NCBI GenBank assembly: GCA_030323885.1
Contig: CM059194.1
Coordinates: 28,244,363-28,308,362 of the forward strand
DNA: 64,000 bases
Origin: Branchipolynoe longqiensis
Lineage: Eukaryota > Annelida > Polychaeta > Phyllodocida > Polynoidae
Reading direction: 5' to 3'
The number at the start of each line of letters is the position of its first letter. Positions within the stretch are counted from its first letter, which is position 1. Made by a program: the position numbers and the translations under genes. Shown here one piece after another: positions 21,300-31,330 of the stretch. The notes beneath the pieces were generated by a model, which worked only from the letters and a program-made list of their open reading frames with translations, was not told where the DNA came from and searched no databases.

Positions 21300-21950
21300 T
21301 TAATAGCACCTGGTGCCTCCCGCCTCCCGCCTCCCGCCTCCCACCACCCACTACCACCCACCTCCCGCCCCCGCCTCACACCACCCACTGCCAGCCTCCC
21401 GCCTCTCACCTCCCACCTCCAGCCTCTCGCCTTTTTTTTGTTGTTGAAGATTTATACTGCCTATCATGGATAAGCCTGAATAGGCTTGTTTTCACCATTA
21501 GACAGTTTGTCGATAGAAAGCCCGAGCCTACACTTTTACCGACCCAAGGGATTTTTAACCTCCCACACCACATAGACATGGTATGAGAGCAACTGGCCTT
21601 TGATGACGCTGTAAGTTATACACAGCGGTGGAAATCCAAATTGGCAGAGATGGGGGCATGGGGAATCGAACCACCGACCTTCAGATTAGGAGTCCGAACT
21701 AGAAAAAAGTCAGACACTCTAACCACTCCGCCACAGAGAACACCTTCCACCACCCACCGCCAGCCTCCTAACTCTCACCTCCAGCCTCCCGCCTCCCACA
21801 ACCCACCTCCCACCTCTGCCTCCCACACCCACCACCCACCTCCCCTCCCACCCGTCCCGCGGCTACACCACACCACACACCGCCGTTCACGGAGACTCAC
21901 ACCGGCCCCTCCTGCCGCTCACCCCGCCAGGGAGGGGGGGTCTTAGCGCG
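21300..21950. repeat. (CCTCCCGCCTCC)-type C-rich minisatellite split by SINE-C
   Basis: C-rich 7- to 14-bp units (GCCTCCCGCCTCCCACC and similar) at 21310-21430 resume at 21745-21945 after the SINE. No gene. The open frame across the right part is low complexity. Confidence 0.75.
21431..21745 (-). repeat. SINE-C, tRNA-derived, minus strand
   Basis: On the minus strand it begins with a tRNA-like head (GTGGCGGAGTGGTTAGAGTG as A box, GGTCGGTGGTTCGATTCCCC as B box), continues with about 200 bp of unrelated body and ends in poly(A) (plus-strand T9 at 21433). The extra nucleotides between the boxes (CTTTTTTCTAG) look like a small insertion. It is unrelated to SINE-A beyond the head and sits inside a C-rich repeat. 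Confidence 0.8.
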
Positions 21951-22079
21951 CCACCTGTAGGACGGGGCGGGCGCTCGCTGCCTGCCACACACAGCCCACT
22001 ACTCCACTACTCCACTGGCCTTTCAGACATACAGTCGGAGAGACAGCGTCCGCCTGTGTCTCCTCCAGCGTCCAGATAC

Positions 22080-22445
22080 ACATGCCATGGTTGCTGAAGT
22101 GCTCTAATCACCAATCACATGCCACAGTTACAAAGGTGCTCCATTCACCAATCAGACACCATGGTTGTGGAGGTGGTCCAATCACCAATCTAAGGTACTC
22201 CAATCGTCAATCACACGCCACAGTTACTGAGGTGGTCCAATCACCAACCACATGCCACGGTTGCTGAGGTACTCCAATCGCCAATCACATGTCACGGTTG
22301 CTGAAGTGCACCAATCACCAATCACCCAGCCATGTATATTGAGGGGCTCCAATCACCAATCACAGGCCACAGTTACTGAGGTGCTCTAATCACCAACCAC
22401 ATGCTATGGTTGCTCAAGTGCTCCAATCACCAATCACATGTGCAT
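22080..22445. repeat. About 37-bp tandem repeat
   Basis: About nine degenerate copies of a unit including CACGGTTGCTGAGGTGCTCC and AATCACCAATCACATG. Non-coding. Confidence 0.85.
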
Positions 22446-22679
22446 ATTTGTGTGGCGGTGAGTGCTAATGCCGACGGTGCGCACCTGACAGCTTGATTGA
22501 ACTGCTCAGTTCAGATCGCACCTGCTAATCTACTCAACTATGTTGCCCATATGGAATGGTGACTGACTGTAAGTTAATTGTTCGCTGGCAGATCTGACAT
22601 GGATGGCTCTGTTACAGACTGCTTCGGGGGTGGCGAGTTTATTCGCGCTATTGCAGGGTTAGCATCGTGAGCTGTTCAG
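22446..22679. other. No feature recognised
   Basis: Unique-looking sequence between two tandem repeat arrays. Confidence 0.4.
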
Positions 22680-22912
22680 TGAGCCTGCTCAATGTGACTT
22701 GCTCAGTGTGACCTGCTCAATGTGACCTGCTCAGTGAGGCCTGCTCAATTTGACCTGCTCAGTGTGACCTGTTCAGTGTGACCTGCTCAGTGTGACCTGC
22801 TCAGTGTGACCTGCTCAGTGTGACCTGCTCAATGTGACTTGCTCAGTGTGACCTGCTCAATGTGACCTGCTCAGTGTGACCTGCTAAGTGTGAACTGCTC
22901 AGTGTGATAGAG
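22680..22912. repeat. 15-bp tandem repeat, unit TGTGACCTGCTCAGT
   Basis: About 15 copies with A/G alternation (CTCAATG and CTCAGTG). It runs directly into a purine tract. Confidence 0.88.
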
Positions 22913-23512
22913 TGGGAGAGAAAGAGAAAAACTGGGAGAGAGAATCAGATAGAGAGAGAGGGGGAGAGAAAGGAAACGATATCAATTTGAAAGCGTGAGA
23001 GAGGGAGGGAAAGAAGAGACAGGGAGGCAGAGGAGGAGAAAGAGAAGTTGAGAGGTAGCGACAGAGGAAGAGAGAGGGAGAAAGAGGAAGAAAGAGGGGA
23101 AAAGGAAGAGCGGGAGAAAGGGAGAGCGGGGAAAAGAAGGAGAGGGGGTGAAAGGCTGAGTGAGCTGCAGAGAGTGGGAGAGAGTGGAAGTGGGAGGCAG
23201 AGAGTGTGAAAGAGAAGGCGAGGGTCGGAGAGGGCGATAGAGGGAGACGGAGAAGGAGAGAGAGTGGGAGAGCATGGGAGAGAGTGGGAGAGGGGGGAGT
23301 GGAAGGTAAAGTGTGTGAAAGAGAAGTAGAGGGACGGAGAGGGAGATAGAGGGAGAGGGAGAAGGAGAGAGAGTGGGAGAGCTTGGGAGAGAGTGGGAGA
23401 GGGGGGAGTGGAAGGGAGAGATTTTGAAAGGGAGGGATAGGGCGTGAGAGGGAGATAGAGGGAGAGGGAACAGGAGCGAGAGTGGGAGAGGAGGGAGAGA
23501 GTGATCGGCAGT
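22913..23512. repeat. 600-bp polypurine tract (GAGAGG-rich)
   Basis: Almost pure purine on the plus strand, with an embedded 120-bp direct repeat (GGAGAAGGAGAGAGAGTGGG near 23250 and 23360). Long polypurine:polypyrimidine tracts can adopt triplex (H-DNA) structures; that is inference. The Ser/Leu/Pro-rich reverse frame is not a gene. Confidence 0.85.
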
Positions 23513-24300
23513 AGGTACGTTCCATTGAGAGCTGCTCGGGATTGAGTTGCTCTGTTATTCTTTTATTCAGAACACAGGTGGGCTGGCTTGTCTTTTTGTG
23601 TAGACATAATCATCGTTATCAGCAGTATCACCGTGCTGATAACGGGTGAGTATCACAAGTGCAGCGCTTATTACAGATATATAGATAACGTCTGTGCTGC
23701 CAATATTATCTATACATATATATCTCGTGTGTGTTTTTAACTCGGTCTAGGCAAGAGGGTGAACCTATTTTAGACACACAAAAAAGGACATGTTGGATGC
23801 AGGGATGTGTGGGGAGCTTGAAGGAGCTGAGTAAAAATTACAATCCCATAGTTTAGATGCCTTTGCTATTTATATTCAGACAGTATATTAAATAATACTT
23901 ATTTATAATATATATATTTATATGTTAAAAGAACATTAGGTACAGCGACAATATGATATTATATATCATAGGCGATCCCTATCACCAACGTACCATGTGA
24001 TGTCAATTGAAGAACACTAGCGCTGTGCGTAGCAAGTCAGCGTGCAGCATGCACTGTCGGAAAGGTATTATAGAGGAATTCCACCACCAAATCGCTGGGG
24101 GGAAAAAATCAACGTTGTTGGTGGCAGCTTCACTGCACATGCTCCTTGGAAAAAGGTCTATTGCAGAGTGCTTCTGAGTGTTGCGGCCGGCAGCGCACAA
24201 GAAAAACGTGTTGTTTCACTGTCTGAGATGAGATCTCTGCCCGTGTATAAATACTTCCACTTGTGGCTTCTTTCACTCAAACTGCTCGCTGGCAACACCC
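23513..24300. other. Intergenic, no gene recognised
   Basis: AT-rich with short TA runs. No domain-bearing ORF. A short CAATATGATATTATATATCA stretch is the only local peculiarity. Confidence 0.45.
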
Positions 24301-24349
24301 CAACTCCCCACATCCCTACATCCCCCCACCCCCCAGCCCTTGCGGCAAG

Positions 24350-24780
24350 AATGAGCAGGTGAACTTTTGCTGGCAGTGTGATTATAGAAAGATTCTTCCT
24401 CATTCGGGATTGCCTCACCGTGGGAACTAGCTCTAAGTCGGGATTGCGCCAGCTGTGTGATTTCAGAAATGTTTCACCTCGTTCCCGATTGCCTCAGCGT
24501 GGGAACTAGCTCTAAGTCGGGATGCACCCCAATGCCTTGCGGAAAGGTAAGAATCAGCACGTGAACTTGCACCAGCGGTGTGATTCCAGAAATATTTTGC
24601 CTCATTCCCGATTGCCTCAAAGTGGGAACTAGCTCTACATTGGGACTCGCCCCTCCACGCCTTGTGGCAAGGTAAGAATCAGCAGGTGAATCGGTGTGAG
24701 CAGTGTGATAGCAGAAAGATTCTGCCTTGCTCCAAATTACCTCAGTGTGGGAACTAGCTCTAAGTCGGGATTCCTGCCAT
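24350..24780. repeat. Tandem repeat upstream of the GPCR gene
   Basis: Four copies of a block ending GTGGGAACTAGCTCTAAGTC (near 24420, 24495, 24620 and 24745), preceded by GTGTGAT..CAGAAA and CC.GATTGCCTC. In two copies it is followed by GGCAAGGTAAGAATCAGCAG-type sequence, which resembles a 5' splice site. About 120-130 bp per full unit, with one shorter unit of about 75 bp. Confidence 0.75.
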
Positions 24781-25441
24781 GCAGACAGACACAGTCGCTG
24801 AGCGAATTGAAGACCTGCTCACATCTGCTCACCTGCATGACTTGCACATGCGCACTAAGCACACGCAACCAGTTCGCCAAGTCGGCACTGTGGGAGGCGG
24901 ACCCGCCAGAGGAACCACGTGATCGGTACACGTATATGAGCTGCTAGCCGCAGTGAGTGAGTCGGCTTAAGTCCTTAGCCCCCTCCCTCCCCCACACACG
25001 CACAGTGCGCGTGCATCAATCCATGTCTGCGCATGCGCATGTGTGTACGCGTGCGTGCTTTTAACATCAGGCACGACTGCTCACAGCCGACTTCTCCCGC
25101 ATCCACCCGCATCCATCACGCCTTCCATCTGCCGCATTCCGCGACATCCCAGGACACCTCACAGAATCCCACCGCATCCCACCACTTCCCGCAACCCACC
25201 CCCCACCCGTCGAATCCCGCCGAATCTCGCCGAATCCTATCGAGTCCAACGGAATCCCGCCGAATCACCCCGAAACCCGCCGAATCCTATCCAATCCACC
25301 CCAATCCCACTGAATCATCCCGAATCCTGCCAAATTACCCCGAAACACCCCCAATCACCCCGAATCGCCTCAAGAATCAAACCAAGAATCACACAGAGAA
25401 AATCACGCCAAATCCCACCCGACACCAAAACCCCCACCGCC

Positions 25442-26206
25442 ATGTCTCCGACGGCGACCATGGCGGTGATGGCGGCAGCTGTAGCCGCGGCCGCCTCGCA
25501 ACAACTTCAACAGCACCAGCAACATCAACAACAAGAACAGCTGCAACAACACCACCAACACCAGCAGCATCAGGACCACCACGAGGAGCAGCAGCAGCCG
25601 GAACAACAACAACAGCAGCAGCAGCAGCTGGCGGCTTTCTGCTCACTGCTCACGCCGACCTACATGGACGAGCTGCTCGAAAACGGCACAAACGCCGACG
25701 AGCTGTTCGTGCACTACTGGTGGTGCTCGACGGAGAGCCTGGTCCATTGGGGCTTCAAGACCTTCCTCATCCCTGCGCTGATCATCGCCGGCAGCGTAGG
25801 CAACGGGTTGGCTCTAGGAACGCTGGGCCGGCGTCTGGTGCGCCGGTGCTCGGTTTGTTTTTACCTGGCGCTGTATGCAGCCGTCAACACTGCCGTGCTC
25901 TACATCAGCTGCGGGCTCGACTGGCTGTCCTACGTGACGGAGACGATGCATGTGGCTAACCGTGCCGACTGGACTTGTCGCGTGTGGAAGTTCGTCTTCA
26001 ACGTCGTCAACTACTCCGGTGGTTGGATCGTCGTCGCCATGACGACCGACCGCGTCGTGCACAGCTGGTACCCGCAACGCGCCCACCAGCTGTGCACGGT
26101 GTTCATGTCGAAGCTGGTGGCGGTGTTCCTGCTTGTCGGCTTGGTCGTCGTCAGTATCCACGCCATGTGGACGTATGGACTCACCCGGCACGGCTGTGTC
26201 ATCGAG
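25442..26206 (+). CDS. Class A (rhodopsin-like) GPCR, exon 1
   Basis: The ATG at 25442 is in good context (CCGCCATGT). The frame is also open upstream, but that part is repetitive Pro/Ser/Arg sequence and is better read as 5' UTR. The exon gives 255 codons and ends ATCGAG before a consensus donor GTGTGT at 26207. Residues 19-62 are a Gln/His-rich tract. TM1 is about residues 107-128 (GSVGNGLAL), TM2 about 138-160, TM3 about 178-202 (C179, then MTTDRVV in place of DRY) and TM4 about 223-246. C252 can pair with C179. NGT at 81 is a possible glycosylation site. Together with exon 2 it encodes about 454 residues, a usual GPCR size. Rhodopsin-like peptide receptors are the nearest look-alikes to my eye. 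The ligand is unknown. Confidence 0.85.
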
Positions 26207-26479
26207 GTGTGTATACATAGTGGTGGGTGTGTGTGGGGGGGGGGGGGCGGGGGAGGCTGTTGTCTGAGTGGGTGGGGGGCGGAGGGAGGGGTCTCGCTAG
26301 AATATGCGGGGTGGGGTGTGGGGGGTGAGGGAGCGGGCGGTGGTTAGAGGGGACTATATAGTTGGTATCAAGGCGGCCAGGAGCCACTCACACAGGTGGC
26401 ACCCTAGTGGCAGAAGCAGGAACTAACTCCTATGACAGTAGGATAGCAGGTAATAACTAATATATAGAAGAGAACTGAT

Positions 26480-26912
26480 AAGTGCTAGTGTCTTTGTTTA
26501 TATTCCCATAATATATAATATATAATATATAACAGAGTTAAGAGCACATCTAGATGGACACCTCATCAGAAGAGGGGTTGACAGAGCGGGTGGTGGTTAG
26601 TAGGATCTATTTATAAATATATAAATATATAAGTATATAAATATATAAGTTAAAAAATGTATAAGTATATAAATATATAAGTCTAATAGATGGGGGATCT
26701 GGAGCAGGTGGTGGTTAGGGGGGTATCTCTCTCTATATATATAAATATAAGTATATATATATGTATACTATATAGATGGACACCTGATCAGAAGAGGGGG
26801 TGATGGACCGGGCTGTGATTAGAGGGATATATATATATATATATATAAATGTATATTTCTATATATAGATGGGCACCTCACTAAACACGGGGTGACAGAG
26901 CCGGCGTTGATT

Positions 26913-26947
<35 letters not shown>

Positions 26948-27024
26948 TACATTTGTACTTGTGTATATATAGATGGGCACCTCACTAAGACAGGGGGTGA
27001 CGTGGCGGGCATTGATTAGAGGGA

Positions 27025-27058
<34 letters not shown>
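26480..27058. repeat. TA-rich minisatellite in the GPCR intron
   Basis: Five or six units, each with GATGG(A/G)CACCTCA(T/C), a GGGGTGACAGAGCGGG-like core, GTTGATTAGAGGGAT and then a TATATA run of variable length. Period about 100-130 bp. A plus-strand SINE-A tail follows at 27060-27112. Confidence 0.8.
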
Positions 27059-27061
<3 letters not shown>

Positions 27062-27360
27062 TCCTGATATGACCTTAGATGTTGCCAGGACTTAAAAGTC
27101 CAAAAACCAACCATATATATATATGTATATATATATATGTATATATATATGTATATATATGCCGTCCGCTGTTCTTATCTTAATTAATCGTAATCGTATT
27201 GATATCAAACCAGTATCTATCTGCCTTCTGGCTTCGATCCATTTGGAGAGATTCGACCTACAAGACGGGCTGACAAGATGCCATCTGCTTAGAGCGAAAT
27301 ATGCTTCATTAGGAACATGGGGCGGGTGGGGGGTGGGAGGGCGTAGGGAGGAGTATTTCA

Positions 27361-27704
27361 TTAAAGTCGCTTAGTCTGATGAAAACATCAAATTGTCAAT
27401 ACCAAAACGGTGATCTAGATTAGATTCTACATATCTGACGTAGAAACTGGTGCGCTTATCAAACCTTTATCACCACATCGAGCGGAATACTAAGCCAATC
27501 TATAGAACCTGTTACTGTGTCAGAGTTTTGGCATGCTTGCCAAAATTAATTGCGTACATTTGCACTTCAAACACCTGAAAAGTTAGCCATTTAAAATAAA
27601 AGTTACTTCAAAGGAAAGTAGTAACGTAGATTATAATGATCAACCTAATATATTTATCTCAGAAAATGACCAAAACTCAAAACCATCAGACTGTGCAACT
27701 TTAA
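27361..27704. mobile_element. TTAA-flanked MITE-like element, complete copy
   Basis: TTAA at 27361-27364 and 27701-27704. The termini inside these are imperfect inverted complements (left AGTCGCTTAGTCTGATG, right CATCAGACTGTGCAACT). The interior includes GAGTTTTGGCATGCTTGCCA, a central palindrome as in the copy at 14135. TTAA target duplication is typical of piggyBac-like elements, but the ends do not start with CCC, so the superfamily is left open. Non-coding. Confidence 0.65.
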
Positions 27705-28003
27705 GTTTATGTTTCCACGTGGGGTCCATCCACCACTGACATGCGCAACGCGGTCTATGTCGCAACACTTTGCAACTACCACATTTTTGTTTGCTTTTGG
27801 TTTTTGTTTACCCCGGCATTCCATTACAAAAGAGAAGTCTCGAGAGGAGAAGGAAGAATACCTGGACATTCGATCCTGCCAACTTCATGCCACGCAGGCC
27901 CCTGATACATGTTTGCTTGTCACCTTGTGACTTCCACTAACTTGCCAGTCACAAACCCACTCACTTGTGTCCATGTGTTCTAACGACTATTGTCTTCTCT
28001 TGC

Positions 28004-28514
28004 CACCAGGTGGCGGAAGGAATGCACACCTTCACATCAATCACCTGATCCATGGTGTCGGCCATCTTGTACTTCCACTTGCCAGTCACAAACTCACTTA
28101 CCTGACCCCTTCCTTGTGTCCACGTGTTCTAACGACTATTGTCTTCTCTTTTCGCCAGGTGGCAGAAAGAACGCATGCCTTTACCGATGGTGTCAGCCAT
28201 CTTGTATTTTCACCTGCCAGTTACAAACACCCTTACTTGAACCCCTTCGCTCTCTCCACGCGTTCTAACAACAATCAGCTTCTCTTGAACCAGTTACAAA
28301 TGCCCTTACTTGAAACCCTTCCCTCTCTCCACGCATTCTAACAACAATCATCTTCTCTTCCCACCAGTTACAAACACCCTTACTTGAAACCCTTCCCTCT
28401 CTCCACGCGTTCTAACAACAATCAGCTTCTCTTGAACCAGTTACAAACGCCCTTACATGAACCCCTTCCCTCTCTCCACGCGTTCTAACAACAATCACCT
28501 TCTCTTCCCACCAG
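28004..28514 (+). repeat. Tandem copies of the GPCR exon 2 splice junction and its intron flank
   Basis: The first 50-60 bp of exon 2, each with its own pyrimidine tract and AG, occur at 28010 and 28159 before the true exon at 28515. Copy 1 (after TGCCACCAG) reads VAEG then runs into TGA after 12 codons. Copy 2 (after TTCGCCAG) keeps the frame locally but lacks about 15 nt. Between them and the real acceptor, a 73- to 75-bp unit (GTTACAAACACCCTTACTTG, CCACGCGTTCTAACAACAAT, then CTTCTCTT..CCAG) repeats four times. All copies carry acceptor-like ends. Confidence 0.85.
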
Positions 28515-29114
28515 GTGGCGGAAGGAACGCACGCCTTCACGTCAATCGCCTGGCCAATGGTGTCGGCCATCTTGTACTCCTACCTACCCATTCTGCTCAT
28601 CCTCACACTGGACGTGCTCGTCGTGATGGGGCTGCTGCAGCCGGCGTCCCCACACCTGCGCGGTGATGACTGCGCGGACTCGGACCAGCTCCAGCAGAGC
28701 CTCAGCGTCACCGTCTTGGCTGTCGGGCTCGCCTATCTCCTGCTTAACCTGCCCACCATCGTCATTAACATCTTCATGTACTCGCAGGCCGAGTTCTCCG
28801 CCAGGATCGCGATGCGCACTCAGCTTTTTCTGTTGCAGGAGGCCGGTCACGGTATGGCGTGCCTCAACAACGCGTTGTCCTTCATTATCTACTTCGCACT
28901 GATTCCGCTACTCAGGCAGGACTTCCGGTCCATGGTCCGGGCGCGTGCTGGTTGTGCTGCTGGTGGTGCTGCTGGTGATGGTGGCGGTGCTGGTGGTACT
29001 GCTTCCGGCGGTGGCATGCCGCACGAGATGCGGCTGGTTAGTGTGAACGGCGGCGTTCCCGGATCCGGATGTGACGCAGAAAGTTCCGAGAAGACAGCGG
29101 TCACCGAGCTATAG
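28515..29114 (+). CDS. Class A GPCR, exon 2 (TM5 to C-terminus)
   Basis: Begins after the acceptor CTTCTCTTCCCACCAG at 28499-28514, in phase 0 with exon 1, and ends at TAG 29112-29114 (199 codons). It supplies TM5 ([20 protein letters not shown]), a loop with Gly/Asp residues, TM6 ([20 protein letters not shown]; the proline is kept but not the CWxP form) and TM7 ([20 protein letters not shown]). LSFIIY stands where NPxxY is expected. This is followed by LRQDFR (helix 8-like) and a Gly/Ala-rich tail. The phase match and completion of seven TM segments support the two-exon model. A separate terminal exon is unlikely because the frame ends cleanly. A TA microsatellite starts about 10 bp after the stop, so no poly(A) signal can be assigned. 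Confidence 0.85.
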   Translation: MAEGTHAFTSIAWPMVSAILYSYLPILLILTLDVLVVMGLLQPASPHLRGDDCADSDQLQQSLSVTVLAVGLAYLLLNLPTIVINIFMYSQAEFSARIAMRTQLFLLQEAGHGMACLNNALSFIIYFALIPLLRQDFRSMVRARAGCAAGGAAGDGGGAGGTASGGGMPHEMRLVSVNGGVPGSGCDAESSEKTAVTEL

Positions 29115-29124
29115 CAGTGGTGTT

Positions 29125-29320
29125 GCGCATCTATATATATGTGTGTGTATATGTATATATATGTGTATATCTGATATATATGGTCATAGATATATATGCC
29201 TATATGTATATGTATCTGTGTATATATACGAATATATGTATATATATATTTATATATATATGTGTATATGTATATATGTATATATATGAGTATATATATG
29301 TATACATATGTTCAGGTGCA
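29125..29320. repeat. TA/TG-rich microsatellite
   Basis: TATATATGTGTATATG-type sequence immediately after the GPCR stop codon. Open frames of Tyr-Ile-Cys-Met are repeat translations. Confidence 0.9.
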
Positions 29321-29559
29321 AAATCACGTAAACACACCAATCCAAAAATGGAGATAAACATTGGAATCAAACCTACAAAAAGTTAATTTATAGTATATTC
29401 CTATTTTGTTGTTCATTACTCCATAACCGTCTGACCATATGAAAAGTGGAATTAGTGAGAATTAAAATTATTTTCAGGGATTTTGAAGAATTTAGACTAC
29501 ATTTTTCCATTGGCGTTTACATGGTTTTGCGCCTGAACTCTTCATATGTATGGGTGTAT

Positions 29560-29784
29560 ATATATGAATGCATGTGTATATATATATATATGTGTATATG
29601 TTTATGTGTGTATGTGTATATATGAATAAATATGCATATATGAATATATATATGTGTATCTATATGTATATATATATATGTATATATATGTATATATATA
29701 TATGTATATATATGTATATATATGTATGTATATATATATATGAATATATGTATAAATATGTATATATATGTATGTGTATATACA

Positions 29785-29827
<43 letters not shown>
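29560..29827. repeat. TA/TG-rich microsatellite
   Basis: TATATATATGTATATATATG repeats ending in a pure (TA)n run of about 40 bp. It abuts the 5' end of SINE-B. Confidence 0.9.
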
Positions 29828-29833
<6 letters not shown>

Positions 29834-30310
29834 GTCTGCACTGACCTCTCAGGCAAGTAACCACATAGACAGGTAGGCGTGGGGAGTGTATTGATATCAG
29901 GGAGCCTAGGTGGTGTAATGGTTAGCACACTGGCCCGGAATGCAAAGAGATGTGGGTTCGAGTCCCGCTCTAGGCGCAGTATTTCCCATTTTCATCACCC
30001 CCACGACACTGGTGCCGTGACTAGGATCCTGTACAAGCTTTGCGCTGTATGGTTGTTGAACCTACCCTGTGTATGTATGTGTTAGTGCATTGCCTGTATG
30101 TAATTGTAAGCATTACAATACTTACAATTCCAGGGGGACGAGTGTAGTGGTCTGCACTGACCTCTCAGGCAAGTAACCACATAGACAGGTAGGCGTGGGG
30201 AGTGTATTGATATCAGGGAGCCTAGGTGGTGTAATGGTTAGCACACTGGCCCAGAATGCAAAGAGATGTGGGTTCGAGTCCCGCTCATCACCCCCACGAC
30301 ATATATATTG
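29828..30310 (+). repeat. SINE-B, tandem dimer (second unit truncated)
   Basis: Unit one begins GTAGTGGTCTGCACTGACCT (29828) and the same sequence restarts at 30144. Each unit contains a tRNA-like region: GCCTAGG..GGTGTAATGGTTAGCAC (A box) and GTGGGTTCGAGTCCCGC (B box). In unit one the seven-base stem GCCTAGG pairs with TCTAGGC, so an acceptor-like stem is preserved, but no proper anticodon stem forms. Unit two is cut after the B box and joined to CATCACCCCCACGACA. It is not called a tRNA gene because of the missing anticodon arm and its repeated nature. Confidence 0.8.
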
Positions 30311-30335
30311 CATACATATGTTCCGAGCGAGTGGT

Positions 30336-30610
30336 GTGTTGCCCTATCCTATTAATGCCGAGTGATAAGCTATGAAGTGACAAGTATCAATTTTGGAAGT
30401 CATTGATTTAACTCGACCGGGCATTGAACTCTCGATTTCCCGCACAGGAGGCCTGCGCTCTACCGATTTGACCACCGCACCCAGTGTGTTGATGTTGTTG
30501 ATGTTGATGATGATGATGACGTTGATGATGACAATAATAATAATGATGGCGATTATGATGATAATGATGATGATTATGATGATAATGGTGATGATGATGA
30601 TTTAATATCA
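30336..30610 (-). repeat. SINE-A head fragment plus GATGAT microsatellite
   Basis: 30336-30485 is the reverse tRNA-like half of SINE-A (CCTATCCTATTAATGCCGAG, then CTCTACCGATTTGACCACCG). 30488-30605 is a GATGATGATTATGATG microsatellite. Confidence 0.75.
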
Positions 30611-30752
30611 CTGTTAACAATCAAAGGCACCTGATATCCGTGACAACATACAGTAGTACCTGTCTTCAAAGACAACTCTGCATCCAGACCAGTGTTGTCC
30701 TGACATTAACTTACAGATTAACTTACAGATCCTCCTGTGGCTGATCTAGGCC

Positions 30753-31330
30753 CTATTGGGTGTTTAATGACAGCTCGCTATGGCAGAAACAAATTATTTT
30801 TTGCACACAGGTTGACTGTGCCCTGAAGTCATATAATTGTGGGTGTCCTCTCCAATGTCTATCCAGCCTTCTCTCAAATGCTTCTACCGTTGGTGCTTCA
30901 ACCACTTGGTCTGGGAGACTGTTCCATGGATCTGTCACTCGAAAGAAAAATGAGTGCTTCCTGACCTCAAGTCTGGGCCTCTCCTTGAAGATCTCATACC
31001 GCTGGACCCTGGTGTTACTGTTTGTTCTGAGGTTGAGCAAACCTGTTGTGACATCACTGTCATAGACTCCAGTAATAATCTGATAAGTCTCTATCATATC
31101 TCCCCGGAGATATGATAGAGACTTATAATGTTGAATGTTGGTAGCTTAAGTTTCCTCAGGCGATCTTCATATGACATCACTCCCGATCCTGGGATCATTC
31201 TTGTCATGCGATGTTGTACATTTTCCAGAGCTACAATGTACTTAACCAGATGAGGAGCCCAAACTTAATTTGCAAACTCTAGGTCTGGTCTTACCAGAAC
31301 CTTGCATAATGTGACAAGAGTCCTCTCACC
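30753..31330 (-). pseudogene. LINE reverse transcriptase C-terminal remnant
   Basis: On the minus strand, 31330-31130 reads ALENVQHRMTRMIPG and SYEDRLRKLKLPT, and 31097-30753 reads GDMIETYQIITGVYDS-type sequence, then VRKHSFFFRVTDPWNSLPDQVV and FERRLDRHW. This order is characteristic of the C-terminal region of CR1/Rex-like or RTE-like LINE ORF2 proteins. The upstream catalytic palm is absent and there are stops, so it is a dead fragment. The segment joining the two parts has been replaced by a perfect palindrome (31083-31126). Confidence 0.7.
31083..31126. repeat. Perfect palindrome, 21-bp arms, 2-nt spacer
   Basis: Arm one 31083-31103 (AAGTCTCTATCATATCTCC core) is the exact inverted complement of 31106-31126, with CC between. 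It lies inside a LINE coding remnant and breaks the reading at the GDMIETY position, so it arose after insertion. Confidence 0.9.

Larger units (their letters stand above)
26207..28514 (+). other. GPCR intron (GT...AG)
   Basis: 2,308 bp, donor GAG|GTGTGT and acceptor CCACCAG|GTGG, phase 0. It starts with a G-rich run (26226-26250) and contains TA-rich minisatellite, a SINE-A tail (27060-27112), a TTAA element and a tandemly repeated 3' splice region described separately. Confidence 0.8.

Noticed and set aside
22899..23525. 208-codon Ser/Leu/Pro-rich minus-strand frame
   Set aside because: Reverse translation of the GAGAGG polypurine tract.
25033..25959. 308-codon overlapping plus-strand frame over the GPCR start
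   Set aside because: It is an out-of-frame shadow of exon 1. The GPCR frame has TM segments and correct splice phase.
30222..30300. Functional tRNA gene
   Set aside because: A and B boxes and an acceptor-like stem are present, but there is no anticodon stem and the sequence is part of a dispersed repeat. The same applies to all SINE-A and SINE-C heads.
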